Shown piece after piece: positions 9,059 through 17,532 of a stretch of 64,000 nt of DNA; positions within the stretch are counted from its first letter, which is position 1; every line of letters starts with the position of its first letter. Under the pieces are notes generated by a model. That model was not told the DNA's origin, searched no databases, and saw only the letters and a program-made list of their open reading frames with translations. Origin of the DNA: Gordonia rubripertincta (GTDB lineage: Bacteria; Actinomycetota; Actinomycetes; Mycobacteriales; Mycobacteriaceae); assembly GCF_038024875.1 (NCBI RefSeq), contig NZ_CP136136.1:4216001-4280000 (forward strand), in the 5' to 3' direction. The translations under genes and the position numbers were made by a program.

Positions 9059-10627
9059 GTGGCCGTCGGCGAGGATTCGGTGGGACCCGATGCAGTGGGA
9101 CCCCATTCCTGGACCAATCCCCTCCGTGACCCACAGGACAAACGGTTACCCCGCATCGCGGGGCCGTGCAGTCTGGTCATCTTCGGCGTCACCGGAGACC
9201 TGGCACGCAAGAAGTTGATGCCCGCGGTCTACGACCTCGCCAACCGCGGCCTGCTCCCCCCGTCGTTCGCTCTCGTCGGGTTCGCCCGACGGGACTGGAC
9301 CGACGAGGACTTCGGGGCGGTCGTGCACGACGCCGTGCGGGAACACGCCCGCACGGGCTTCCGCGAGGAGGTGTGGGAGCGCCTCGCCGAGGGCTTCCGC
9401 TTCGTACAGGGCAACTTCGACGACGACGCCGCGTTCGACAAGCTGCGCGACACCCTCAAGTCGCTCGACAACGAACGCGGTACGGACGGCAATCACGCCT
9501 TCTACCTGTCGATCCCGCCCGGGGCATTCCCGACGGTGTGTGAACAGCTCGAGCGCAGCGGGCTCGCGGCACCGACCGGCGACAGCTGGCGTCGGGTCGT
9601 CATCGAGAAGCCCTTCGGTCACGACCTCGAGTCGGCCCGTGAGCTCAACGCCATCGTCAACCACGTCTTCCCGGAGTCGTCGGTGTTCCGCATCGACCAC
9701 TACCTGGGCAAGGAGACGGTGCAGAACATCCTGGCGCTACGCTTCGCCAACCAGCTGTTCGATCCACTGTGGAGTTCGCACTACGTCGACCATGTCCAGA
9801 TCACCATGGCCGAGGACATCGGCCTCGGTGGCCGGGCCGGCTACTACGACGGCATCGGCGCGGCACGCGACGTCATCCAGAACCACCTGCTGCAGCTGAT
9901 GGCCCTGGTCGCGATGGAGGAGCCGATCTCCTTCGAGCCCAAGCAATTACAGGCGGAGAAGGCCAAGGTTCTCGCCGCGACCCGCAACATCGAGCCGCTG
10001 TCGGAGAACACGGCCCGAGGTCAGTACACCGCGGGCTGGCAGGGCAGCGAGAAGGTCCGCGGCCTCAAAGAGGAATCCGGATTCGCCAAGGACTCCACGA
10101 CCGAGACCTTCGCCGCGATCGCTCTCGAGGTCGACTCGCGGCGCTGGGCGGGTGTCCCCTTCTACCTACGCACCGGCAAGCGCCTCGGTCGTCGCGTGAC
10201 CGAGATCGCGCTGGTCTTCAAGCGCGCGCCGCATCTGCCCTTCGACCAGACGATGACCGAGGAACTCAGCCAGAACGTGCTGGTCATACGCGTCCAGCCC
10301 GACGAGGGCATGACGCTCCGCTTCGGCTCCAAAGTGCCCGCGACGAGCATGGAAGTCCGCGACGTGAACATGGACTTCAGTTACGGCACCGCGTTCACCG
10401 AGGCGTCCCCGGAAGCCTACGAACGGCTGATCCTGGACGTGCTGCTCGGTGAACCGTCCCTCTTCCCCGTCAACGAGGAAGTCGAATTGTCTTGGAAGAT
10501 CCTGGACCCCGTGCTGGACCACTGGGCCGAGAACGGTCGACCCGATGCGTACGAGGCGGGAACGTGGGGACCGGCATCCGCCGATGAGATGCTCGCGCGC
10601 CACGGCCGACAGTGGAGGCGTCCATGA
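9059..10627 (+). CDS. zwf: Glucose-6-phosphate 1-dehydrogenase
   Basis: Oxidises glucose-6-phosphate to 6-phosphogluconolactone and reduces NADP or the actinobacterial alternatives. The 522 residues contain the nucleotide motif FGVTGDLARKKLMP near residue 42, the EKPFGHD motif and the active site RIDHYLGKETVQN with its catalytic histidine. GTG 9059 lies seven bases after the tal stop and gives the family N-terminus WTNPLRDPQDKRLPRIAGP. Its stop overlaps the start of opcA (ATGA), consistent with coupled synthesis of an enzyme and its assembly factor. Confidence 0.97.
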   Translation: MAVGEDSVGPDAVGPHSWTNPLRDPQDKRLPRIAGPCSLVIFGVTGDLARKKLMPAVYDLANRGLLPPSFALVGFARRDWTDEDFGAVVHDAVREHARTGFREEVWERLAEGFRFVQGNFDDDAAFDKLRDTLKSLDNERGTDGNHAFYLSIPPGAFPTVCEQLERSGLAAPTGDSWRRVVIEKPFGHDLESARELNAIVNHVFPESSVFRIDHYLGKETVQNILALRFANQLFDPLWSSHYVDHVQITMAEDIGLGGRAGYYDGIGAARDVIQNHLLQLMALVAMEEPISFEPKQLQAEKAKVLAATRNIEPLSENTARGQYTAGWQGSEKVRGLKEESGFAKDSTTETFAAIALEVDSRRWAGVPFYLRTGKRLGRRVTEIALVFKRAPHLPFDQTMTEELSQNVLVIRVQPDEGMTLRFGSKVPATSMEVRDVNMDFSYGTAFTEASPEAYERLILDVLLGEPSLFPVNEEVELSWKILDPVLDHWAENGRPDAYEAGTWGPASADEMLARHGRQWRRP

Positions 10628-11625
10628 TCGTCAACCTGCCTGACACGACGAGCCGGGAGGTCGCCAAGCGACTGGTCAACCTCCACGAGACCGAGGGTTC
10701 GGTCAACAACGGTCGTGTGCTGACGCTGGTCGTCTGTGCCGAACACGACGAACCGACCGAGGGCGCCATCGAGGCCGCGATCGCCGCGAGTCGCGAGCAC
10801 CCCAGCCGCGTCATCGTCGTCTCCCGCGGTGTCCGCCATGCGCGTTCGCGGATGGACGCCGAGATCCGCGTCGGCGGCGACGCCGGCGCGTCGGAGGTCA
10901 TCGTGCTGTCGCTCGCCGGCGACATGGCCGACCACGCACACGCAGTGGTGATCCCCTTCCTGCTGCCGGACACCCCGGTGGTCACCTGGTGGCCGAGTAT
11001 CGGTCCCTCGAAGCCGGCATCCGATCCGCTCGGCACGCTGGGCCGCCGCCGGATCATGGACGCCAACCGCGACCCGGGTCTCAACACCGTCCTCAAACGG
11101 CGTCTGGCCGGGTACTCCCCCGGTGACACCGACATCGCCTGGACCCAGCTCACCCCGTGGCGGGCGATCCTGGCCTCGGCACTCGATCGTCCTCCGTTCA
11201 CCCCGGTCCTCGAGGTCGATGTGACCGGACCCGATCGCAGTCCGGCCATCGACCTGCTCGCCGGTTGGCTGCGGTCGGCGCTGGGCGTGCCGACGCGCAG
11301 GTTCACCGGCAGCTTCGAGGTCCGACTGGTCCGGACCGACGGCGACACCGTCCTGGCCGTCGACGAGGCCAACAACGCGGTCCTGACCGCTCCCGGTAAG
11401 CCGGACGGCAAGATCGCGATGACGCCGCGCTCGCTGCCCGTGTGCATCGCCGAGGAGTTGCGCCGCCTCGACGTCGACGAGGTGTACGCCAGGGCACTGG
11501 CGGGCGTCACCGACGTGGAGCGGATCTCCCCGGAGCAGGAGGCACTTCTCCGCGCCGACATGCGAGCCGCCGTCGAGCACGCCGCACAGCAGAGTGATTC
11601 CGCAGCATCTGACGCCGAGGAGTGA
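10624..11625 (+). CDS. opcA: Glucose-6-phosphate dehydrogenase assembly protein OpcA
   Basis: OpcA is the allosteric activator and assembly factor of Zwf in cyanobacteria and actinobacteria, acting in the cytosol. The 333-residue protein begins MIVNLPDTTSREVAKRLV, a typical OpcA N-terminus, and has the conserved PVVTWWPS segment in its middle. ATG 10624 overlaps the zwf stop. The downstream pgl starts inside the opcA stop codon (GTGA), so zwf, opcA and pgl form one coupled unit. Confidence 0.95.
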   Translation: MIVNLPDTTSREVAKRLVNLHETEGSVNNGRVLTLVVCAEHDEPTEGAIEAAIAASREHPSRVIVVSRGVRHARSRMDAEIRVGGDAGASEVIVLSLAGDMADHAHAVVIPFLLPDTPVVTWWPSIGPSKPASDPLGTLGRRRIMDANRDPGLNTVLKRRLAGYSPGDTDIAWTQLTPWRAILASALDRPPFTPVLEVDVTGPDRSPAIDLLAGWLRSALGVPTRRFTGSFEVRLVRTDGDTVLAVDEANNAVLTAPGKPDGKIAMTPRSLPVCIAEELRRLDVDEVYARALAGVTDVERISPEQEALLRADMRAAVEHAAQQSDSAASDAEE

Positions 11626-12371
11626 ATGACGTGGCCATCGAGACCCTGGTCTTCGAGTCCAAGCAGGAACTGATCGACACCGCCGCTGCCCGCTTCGTCG
11701 ACCTCGTGACGCGCGCGCAGGGCGAACGCGGGGTCGCGAGCATCGTCCTGACCGGTGGCAGCAACGGGATCGGCATCCTGTCGACCCTGGCCGCAGACAG
11801 CGGCGCCCTCGACTGGTCGCGGGTCGACCTGTACTGGGGCGACGACCGTTTCGTGCCGGCCGACGACCCAGAACGCAATTCCGGCCAGGCGCGTGAGGCA
11901 CTACTCGACAAGGTGCCGGTGGACCCCTCGCGGGTCTTCCCCATGGCGCCGTCCGACGGTCCGTTCGGCGACGACATCGAGTCCGCCGCAGCCGATTACG
12001 CAGCGATTCTGGCCGCCCGCTCCGCGGACGGCATCGCCCCCGAGTTCGACCTGCATCTGCTGGGCATGGGCGGCGAAGGCCACATCAATTCCCTCTTCCC
12101 GCACACCGCCGCCACCGCGGAGACCGAGAAATCCGTTGTCGCCGTGCAGGACTCCCCCAAACCGCCACCGCGTCGGATCACCCTGACGCTGCCGGTGGTC
12201 AACCGGTCGCGCAACGTGTGGTTCCTCGTCGCCGGTGGCGACAAGGCCGAGGCCGTCGCCGCCGCCCACAACGGTGCCGACCCGGCGGACTGGCCCTGCG
12301 CCGGTGCACATGGCACCGACGAGACCATCTGGTTCCTCGACGAGGACGCGGCGAGCAAGCTCGACAGCTGA
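11622..12371 (+). CDS. pgl: 6-phosphogluconolactonase
   Basis: Hydrolyses the lactone made by Zwf to 6-phosphogluconate. The 249-residue NagB-type protein has the LTGGSNGIGI phosphate-binding motif near residue 45, the DLYWGDDRFVPADDPERN motif and the catalytic-site segment LHLLGMGGEGHINSLFP. The GTG at 11622 overlaps the opcA stop, and a second in-frame GTG at 11631 is possible. This is the DevB type rather than the seven-bladed propeller YbhE type. Confidence 0.95.
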   Translation: MNDVAIETLVFESKQELIDTAAARFVDLVTRAQGERGVASIVLTGGSNGIGILSTLAADSGALDWSRVDLYWGDDRFVPADDPERNSGQAREALLDKVPVDPSRVFPMAPSDGPFGDDIESAAADYAAILAARSADGIAPEFDLHLLGMGGEGHINSLFPHTAATAETEKSVVAVQDSPKPPPRRITLTLPVVNRSRNVWFLVAGGDKAEAVAAAHNGADPADWPCAGAHGTDETIWFLDEDAASKLDS

Positions 12372-12390
12372 GTCGCTAGGCTCAGTCCTC

Positions 12391-12711
12391 GTGACTGAAT
12401 CCTCCACGTACGCGAACGTGACCCTCGACCCGCGTGCCAACGTCTACTTCGACGGCAAGTGCGTGAGCCACACGTTCCATCTCGCCGACGGCACCCGCAA
12501 GTCGGCGGGCGTCATCCTGCCCGCGACGCTGAACTTCGGCACCGGTACACCCGAGGTCATGGAGCTCCACAGCGGCGCCTGCCGGGTGCGGCTCGCCGGC
12601 AGTGAGGACTGGGCCTCCTACGGCGCAGGCGACTCGTTCTCCGTACCGGGTGATTCGTCGTTCGACATCGAGGTCACCGACGCCGTCAGTTACGTCTGCC
12701 ACTACGGCTGA
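12391..12711 (+). CDS. ppnP: Pyrimidine/purine nucleoside phosphorylase PpnP (DUF1255, YaiE-like cupin)
   Basis: PpnP family proteins are small single-domain cupins that phosphorolyse many nucleosides to base plus ribose-1-phosphate. The 106-residue product carries the family pattern KSAGVILPATLNFGTGTPEVMELHSG, then W-x-x-Y-x-x-GDSFSVP and S-x-FDIEV. GTG 12391 is 19 bases after pgl and gives the family N-terminus. Placement beside pentose-phosphate genes would let ribose-1-phosphate enter the pathway, but that link is an inference from position only. Confidence 0.85.
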   Translation: MTESSTYANVTLDPRANVYFDGKCVSHTFHLADGTRKSAGVILPATLNFGTGTPEVMELHSGACRVRLAGSEDWASYGAGDSFSVPGDSSFDIEVTDAVSYVCHYG

Positions 12712-12747
12712 GGAATTATTCACCGACGGCGCGGTGTTGCACGCCAC

Positions 12748-13461
12748 ATGCGCGGCAATGCACTGTGGGTGCTCGCCCACCCCGATGAGTCCTCCCTGAG
12801 CAGCCACCTGCGGAACGTCGGCGTCGCAGCGTTACGCGAAAAGGGCTGGCGGGTCACCGAATCCGACCTCTACCGGATGAGATGGGACCCGCTCCTCGTC
12901 ACCGACGACGGACAGGCCGATGTCCGCGCCGAACAGCGGAAACTCGCCGACGCCGATCTTGTCGTCGTGCAGTTCCCGCTCTGGTGGTACGGGATGCCTG
13001 CCATCCTCAAGGGCTGGTTCGACCGGGTCTTCGAGAGCGGATTCGCCTACGACGTCCCCGACCCCGAGACCGGACGATTCCTCAAGTACGGCCGGGGCGG
13101 ACTCATCGGAAAGCGGGCGCTCCTGGTCGTGACCGCCGGGGACCGGCACGCCAGCCTCGGACCGCGCGGGATCAGCGGCCACATCGACGATGTACTGTGG
13201 CCGATCCTGCACGGAACCCTCTGGTACACCGGCATGCAGCCGCTGCGACCGCATCTCATCACCGAGGCCGACGACGTCGACCCGTCGACGGTCGGTGCCG
13301 TGGAACGCTCCTTGACCGACCGCCTCGGCCACGCCGCCGAGGAGGAACCGATCGCGTACCTGCCGATGGAGGACGAGTTCTATGACCACTCGATCCGCCT
13401 CCACGACCATGTCTCACCAGGCGTCGAGGGCAACGCCGCGCACCAGCACTGCGCGATCTAG
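12748..13461 (+). CDS. NAD(P)H-dependent flavodoxin-fold oxidoreductase (MdaB/KefF-like)
   Basis: A 237-residue flavodoxin-like reductase. It begins with the phosphate-loop-like LWVLAHPDESSLSSHL, and the family motif VVVQFPLWWYGMPAILKGWFDRVF lies near residues 71-94. It likely binds FMN or FAD and reduces quinones or similar electrophiles in the cytosol. It starts 36 bases after ppnP. Its stop overlaps that of the convergent ppc gene by four bases, leaving no room for a terminator. The C-terminal tail of about 40 residues is longer than usual and His-rich (DHVSPGVEGNAAHQHCAI). Confidence 0.82.
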   Translation: MRGNALWVLAHPDESSLSSHLRNVGVAALREKGWRVTESDLYRMRWDPLLVTDDGQADVRAEQRKLADADLVVVQFPLWWYGMPAILKGWFDRVFESGFAYDVPDPETGRFLKYGRGGLIGKRALLVVTAGDRHASLGPRGISGHIDDVLWPILHGTLWYTGMQPLRPHLITEADDVDPSTVGAVERSLTDRLGHAAEEEPIAYLPMEDEFYDHSIRLHDHVSPGVEGNAAHQHCAI

Positions 13462-16298
13462 CCGCTGTTCCGCAGCGCCGTCGCGAGACCGTTCATGGTC
13501 AGCTGGATACCGCGCCGCACCAGCGGGGTGTCCTCGCCCGCACGGAACCGGCGCAGCAGCTCCACCTGCAGCAGGTTGAGCGGCTCGAGGTACGGGAAAC
13601 GGTTGTAGACAGAGCGTTTCAGGGCCGCGTTGTCGTGCAGCAGGTCGTTGGTGCCGGTGATCTTGGCGCACATGGCGATCGTTCGCTCGTGTTCGTCGAC
13701 GATCATGCCGAACACCTTGTCGCGCAGTTCCTCGTCGGGAACCAGCTGTGCGTAGCGTTCGGCGAGACCCATGTCCGACTTCGCCAGCACCTGCGCCATG
13801 TTGGACATCACGGTGCGGAAGAACGGCCACTTCTCGTAGTAGCGCTGTAGTGCCTCGAGACGGGTGGGATCGTCGCCGGCCCACTCCTCGAACGCGGACC
13901 CGGTGCCGTACCAGCCCGGCAGCATCACTCGTGACTGTGTCCACGACAGCACCCACGGGATCGCGCGGAGATCCGAGATCTTCTCGGTCTGCTTGCGCGA
14001 TGCCGGGCGGCTGCCGATGTTGAGGGCGCCGATCTCCGACAGCGGCGTCGACGTGGTGAAGTACTCGACGAATCCCGGTGTCTCGTGCACGAGCCGGCTG
14101 TACGCCGCGCGCGCCTTGGCGGCGATGTCGTCCATGATCTCGTAGGCCGACTCCGATTCGTCGCCGAGGCCCTCGACGTCGAGCAGCGACGACTCGATGG
14201 TCGCGGCCAGCAGCGTCTCCAGGTTGCGGCGGGCGGTCACCGGTTCGGCGTACTTGGCGGCGATGATCTCGCCCTGCTCGGTGATGCGCAGCGATCCCTG
14301 CACCGCACCCGGCGGCTGGGCGAGGATGGCGTCGTAGCTGGGACCGCCACCGCGGCCGACGGTGCCACCGCGACCATGGAAGAGCCGCAACCGGATTCCC
14401 GACTTCGACGCCGCCTCGACGAGGTCGAGTTCGGCGCGGTACAGCGCCCAGTTGGCGGCCATGTAGCCGCCGTCCTTGTTGGAGTCGGAGTAGCCGAGCA
14501 TGATCTCCTGCATGCCGTTCTGGTACTCCACGAGCGCCCGGTAGAACGGCACGTCGAGAACGGCGAGCAGCGTCGTGGCGCCCTGCTGCAGATCCTCGAT
14601 CGTCTCGAACAGCGGCACGACGCGGACGCTCGAGCGCGGCGTGTTCTCGCCCGCAGCACCGGGGTCGTAGAGTCCGGCCTCCTTCAGCAAGATGAGGGCC
14701 TCGAGCATGTCACTCACCGAGGTGCACATGCTGATGATGTAGTTGGGCACCGCCTCCGGACCGAACGTCGCGACCGCCTTCGCCGCCGCCCGCACGATCC
14801 CGAGCTCCTTGGTCGCCAGTTCGCTCAGTTCCGCGTCGCGACTGGTCAGCGGCCGGCGGCGCTGCAGCTCGGCGGACAGGATCTCGACGCGCTCCTCCTC
14901 GCCCAGCGAGGCGTAGTCGGCGTGCACGCCGGCCCACGCCAGGAGTTCGGCGACGACCTCCTCGTGCATGTCGGAGTTCTGCCGCATGTCGAGTCCGGAC
15001 AGATGGAAACCGAAGGTGCGCACCGACTCCCGGAGGGACTGGAGGCGGTCGTCGGCGATGGTGGCGTCGTTGTTGACCCGCAGCGCGGCGTCGATGACGT
15101 CCAGGTCGGCGAGGAGTTCCGACGCGTGGTCGTAGGGCGGCTTGCCGTCGACGAGGAACAGATCGCTCGAGGAGAGGAAGTCGTCGTCGAACATACCCCG
15201 CGCGGTCGCAGCGAGACGGGATCGGATGTGCCGCAACGCGAGCCGAAACGGTTCGTCGGCGCCCGGATCGTCGGCATCGGCGCCGGCAAGTTCCAGCAGC
15301 GGCTCGGTGCCGGTGATCAGTCGCGCCGACATGCTCAGCTCCTGCGCCAGGTTCTCGAGTTCGGCGAGGTGGTGTCCGACCGCGGTCTCGGCAGCCAGGG
15401 TCGCCGCCAGGGTGACGACCTCGGCGGTCACGAACGGGTTGCCGTCCCGGTCGCCGCCGATCCAGGACCCCATGCGGATCATCGGCTCGTCGGCGAGACC
15501 CGCCTCCGGGTACGCCGACCGCAGCGCGGCGCGCACCGAGGTGTTGATCGCCGGCACCACGTCGAAGAACGAGGCGTCGTAATACCGCAGGCCGGAACGG
15601 ATCTCGTCCTGGATGGTGAGTCGTTCGAGGCGGATGAGCGCCGTCTGCCACAGCGTGAGGATCTGGCGCCGGATCGCCTCGGTGACCTCGGCGTCCTCGT
15701 CGGGCGTCAACTCGGTGCGGCCGCGGAAACGCATCAGCTCGGTGATCCGGTTCTGCGCCTCGAACACGGTGCGGCGCCGCGTCTCGGTGGGGTGTGCGGT
15801 GATGACCGGGACGACGTTGGCGTCGGCGAGCGCCCTGCCGACCTCCTCGTCACCGAGTCCAGCGTCGGCGAGCTGACGATAGGTCGCCGCCAGGCTGGAC
15901 TTCTGCGGCGGGTCACCGGCCCGCACATGGATGGCACGGCGACGTTCGCGATGGATGTCCTCGGCCAGGTTGGCCAGCAGCGCGAAATGGCTGAAGGCGC
16001 GGATGACGGGCACCGCGGTGGTCACGTCGAGATCGACGAACATGTCCGCGAGTTCGCTGCGGTCGATCTCGTTGCGACGCACGCCGAATGCGGCCACCCG
16101 AGCGGATTCGACGAGATCGAAGACATCGGTGCCGGAATGCTCGGCGACGACCTCGCCGAGGATTCCGCCGAGCAGACGAATGTCCTCACGCAATGGTTCG
16201 GTGAGTGCACGGCCCTCGTCGTCGACGACGATGTGGTCGACGATCGAGATGGACGGACGCGATGCCGGGGCTCCCTGTGCGGGGGCGGTTTCACTCAT
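13458..16298 (-). CDS. ppc: Phosphoenolpyruvate carboxylase
   Basis: Carboxylates phosphoenolpyruvate to oxaloacetate, replenishing the TCA cycle. The 946-residue protein has the catalytic histidine motif VITAHPTETRRRTV, the GYSDSNKDGGY motif, the glycine loop FHGRGGTVGRGGGPSYDAI with its lysine/arginine surroundings, and a C-terminus ending in NSG like other bacterial enzymes. ATG 16298 is chosen because MSETAPAQG fits a variable N-terminus; an ATG at 16334 in the same frame is possible, and neither has a clear ribosome site. It lies downstream of secG on the same strand but behind a terminator. Confidence 0.96.
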   Translation of the reverse strand: MSETAPAQGAPASRPSISIVDHIVVDDEGRALTEPLREDIRLLGGILGEVVAEHSGTDVFDLVESARVAAFGVRRNEIDRSELADMFVDLDVTTAVPVIRAFSHFALLANLAEDIHRERRRAIHVRAGDPPQKSSLAATYRQLADAGLGDEEVGRALADANVVPVITAHPTETRRRTVFEAQNRITELMRFRGRTELTPDEDAEVTEAIRRQILTLWQTALIRLERLTIQDEIRSGLRYYDASFFDVVPAINTSVRAALRSAYPEAGLADEPMIRMGSWIGGDRDGNPFVTAEVVTLAATLAAETAVGHHLAELENLAQELSMSARLITGTEPLLELAGADADDPGADEPFRLALRHIRSRLAATARGMFDDDFLSSSDLFLVDGKPPYDHASELLADLDVIDAALRVNNDATIADDRLQSLRESVRTFGFHLSGLDMRQNSDMHEEVVAELLAWAGVHADYASLGEEERVEILSAELQRRRPLTSRDAELSELATKELGIVRAAAKAVATFGPEAVPNYIISMCTSVSDMLEALILLKEAGLYDPGAAGENTPRSSVRVVPLFETIEDLQQGATTLLAVLDVPFYRALVEYQNGMQEIMLGYSDSNKDGGYMAANWALYRAELDLVEAASKSGIRLRLFHGRGGTVGRGGGPSYDAILAQPPGAVQGSLRITEQGEIIAAKYAEPVTARRNLETLLAATIESSLLDVEGLGDESESAYEIMDDIAAKARAAYSRLVHETPGFVEYFTTSTPLSEIGALNIGSRPASRKQTEKISDLRAIPWVLSWTQSRVMLPGWYGTGSAFEEWAGDDPTRLEALQRYYEKWPFFRTVMSNMAQVLAKSDMGLAERYAQLVPDEELRDKVFGMIVDEHERTIAMCAKITGTNDLLHDNAALKRSVYNRFPYLEPLNLLQVELLRRFRAGEDTPLVRRGIQLTMNGLATALRNSG

Positions 16299-16349
16299 GC
16301 CGTCAAGTATCCCGAGATCAGGGGTATCCGGCATCCCGGGGAAAGCGAC

Positions 16350-16374
16350 GGGCGACGCGTTTCACGCGTCGCCC
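16350..16374 (-). terminator. Hairpin terminator after secG
   Basis: The arms 16350-16360 and 16364-16374 are perfect 11-base complements around a three-base loop. The hairpin is GC-rich and lies 22 bases after the secG stop, before ppc, so it probably separates the two transcription units. Confidence 0.7.
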
Positions 16375-16396
16375 GAGGTCGAGAGCAGAAAGTTGC

Positions 16397-16636
16397 TCAG
16401 GAAAGTTTGATGTCGACTCCCACGCCCACGATGAAGATCACCCAGATGAGGCCGACGAAGATGGTCAGCCGGTCGAGGTTGCGTTCGACGACACTCGAAC
16501 CCGACAGGCTGGACTGGACACCGCCGCCGAACAGGGACGACAGACCGCCACCCTTGCCGCGGTGCAGCAGGACGAGCACGATCAGCAGCACGCTGGTCAC
16601 GATCAATCCGATGTCGAGTGCACCTTGCACAGTCAC
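16397..16636 (-). CDS. secG: Preprotein translocase subunit SecG
   Basis: SecG is the small auxiliary membrane subunit of the SecYEG channel. The 79-residue product has two membrane helices around the conserved cytoplasmic segment HRGKGGGLSSLFGGGVQSSLSGSSVVERNLDR. GTG 16636 (VTVQGALDIG) is preceded by GGAAGGG at about 11 bases; a second GTG at 16630 is an alternative. The longer open frame to 16717 is unlikely because it adds a non-homologous tail. As in mycobacteria, it follows gap-pgk-tpiA. Confidence 0.92.
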   Translation of the reverse strand: MTVQGALDIGLIVTSVLLIVLVLLHRGKGGGLSSLFGGGVQSSLSGSSVVERNLDRLTIFVGLIWVIFIVGVGVDIKLS

Positions 16637-16674
16637 GAGTCGAAACGCCCTTCCGTAAACACCTGGAGAAACAG

Positions 16675-16719
16675 CTGTGGCAGGTGGTGCCGACGCACAT
16701 CGACACCAACCTGCCACAG
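16675..16719 (-). terminator. Inverted repeat after tpiA, possible terminator
   Basis: Perfect 11-base arms CTGTGGCAGGT (16675-16685) and its complement (16709-16719) enclose a 23-base loop that can add a further GGTG/CACC pairing. It lies between the tpiA stop and the secG start and could end the glycolytic operon or act in the secG promoter. No U-tract follows. Confidence 0.45.
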
Positions 16720-16740
16720 TGTACGCGTGGGTGTGACCCG

Positions 16741-17529
16741 TCAGGGCAAGGGGCCACCCGCGGCGATCGCCGACAGCGTCGCGAACTCGTCGGACTTCAG
16801 CGACGCGCCGCCGACGAGAGCTCCGTCGACGTCGGTCTGGCCGACGATGTCGCCGACGTTCTTGGCGTTCACCGAACCGCCGTAGAGGATGCGGACCGAG
16901 GCCGCGGTCTCCGCGTCGGCGATCTCCGCAAGGGTCTCGCGGATGGCCTTGCAGACCTCCTGCGCATCGGCGGCACTGGCCACGCGACCGGTGCCGATGG
17001 CCCAGACCGGCTCGTAGGCGATGACGGTCTTGGCGATCTCGGCGGCCGAGAGACCCGCCAGCGACCCCTTGAGCTGCGCCACGTTGTACGCGACGTGCTC
17101 GCCGGCCTCGCGGATCTCGAGGCCCTCGCCGATGCAGACGATCGGGGTGAGCTCGTGCTTGAGTGCGGCCTTGGTCTTGGCCAGCACGATCTCGTCGGTC
17201 TCGCCGTGCAGGGTGCGGCGCTCCGAGTGGCCGACGACGACGAAGGTGCAGCCGAGCTTCGCGAGGAAGGCACCGCTGATCTCGCCGGTGTAGGCACCCG
17301 AGTCGTGCTGCGACAGGTCCTGCGCACCGTAGGTGAGCAGGAGTTTGTCGCCGTCGACGACGGTCTGCACGCTGCGGATGTCGGTGAACGGCGGGATCAC
17401 CGTCACGTCGACCTTGTCGAAGTACTTCGCCGGCAGGGCGAAGGCGATCTTCTGAACCAGCGCGATGGCCTCGAGGTGATTCAGGTTCATCTTCCAGTTG
17501 CCCGCGATGAGCGGTTTACGAGTTGCCAT
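16741..17529 (-). CDS. tpiA: Triosephosphate isomerase
   Basis: Interconverts dihydroxyacetone phosphate and glyceraldehyde-3-phosphate. The 262-residue TIM barrel has the N-terminal lysine motif IAGNWKMN, the histidine motif VVVGHSERR and the catalytic glutamate in IAYEPVWAIGTG, followed by the phosphate-binding YGGSVNAKN. ATG 17529 lies three bases after the pgk stop, so it is the last gene of gap-pgk-tpiA. Confidence 0.97.
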   Translation of the reverse strand: MATRKPLIAGNWKMNLNHLEAIALVQKIAFALPAKYFDKVDVTVIPPFTDIRSVQTVVDGDKLLLTYGAQDLSQHDSGAYTGEISGAFLAKLGCTFVVVGHSERRTLHGETDEIVLAKTKAALKHELTPIVCIGEGLEIREAGEHVAYNVAQLKGSLAGLSAAEIAKTVIAYEPVWAIGTGRVASAADAQEVCKAIRETLAEIADAETAASVRILYGGSVNAKNVGDIVGQTDVDGALVGGASLKSDEFATLSAIAAGGPLP

Positions 17530-17532
17530 GGC

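Noticed and set aside
14085..16658. An 857-codon plus-strand frame opposite ppc
   Set aside because: Antisense shadow of ppc and secG, without any recognisable motif.
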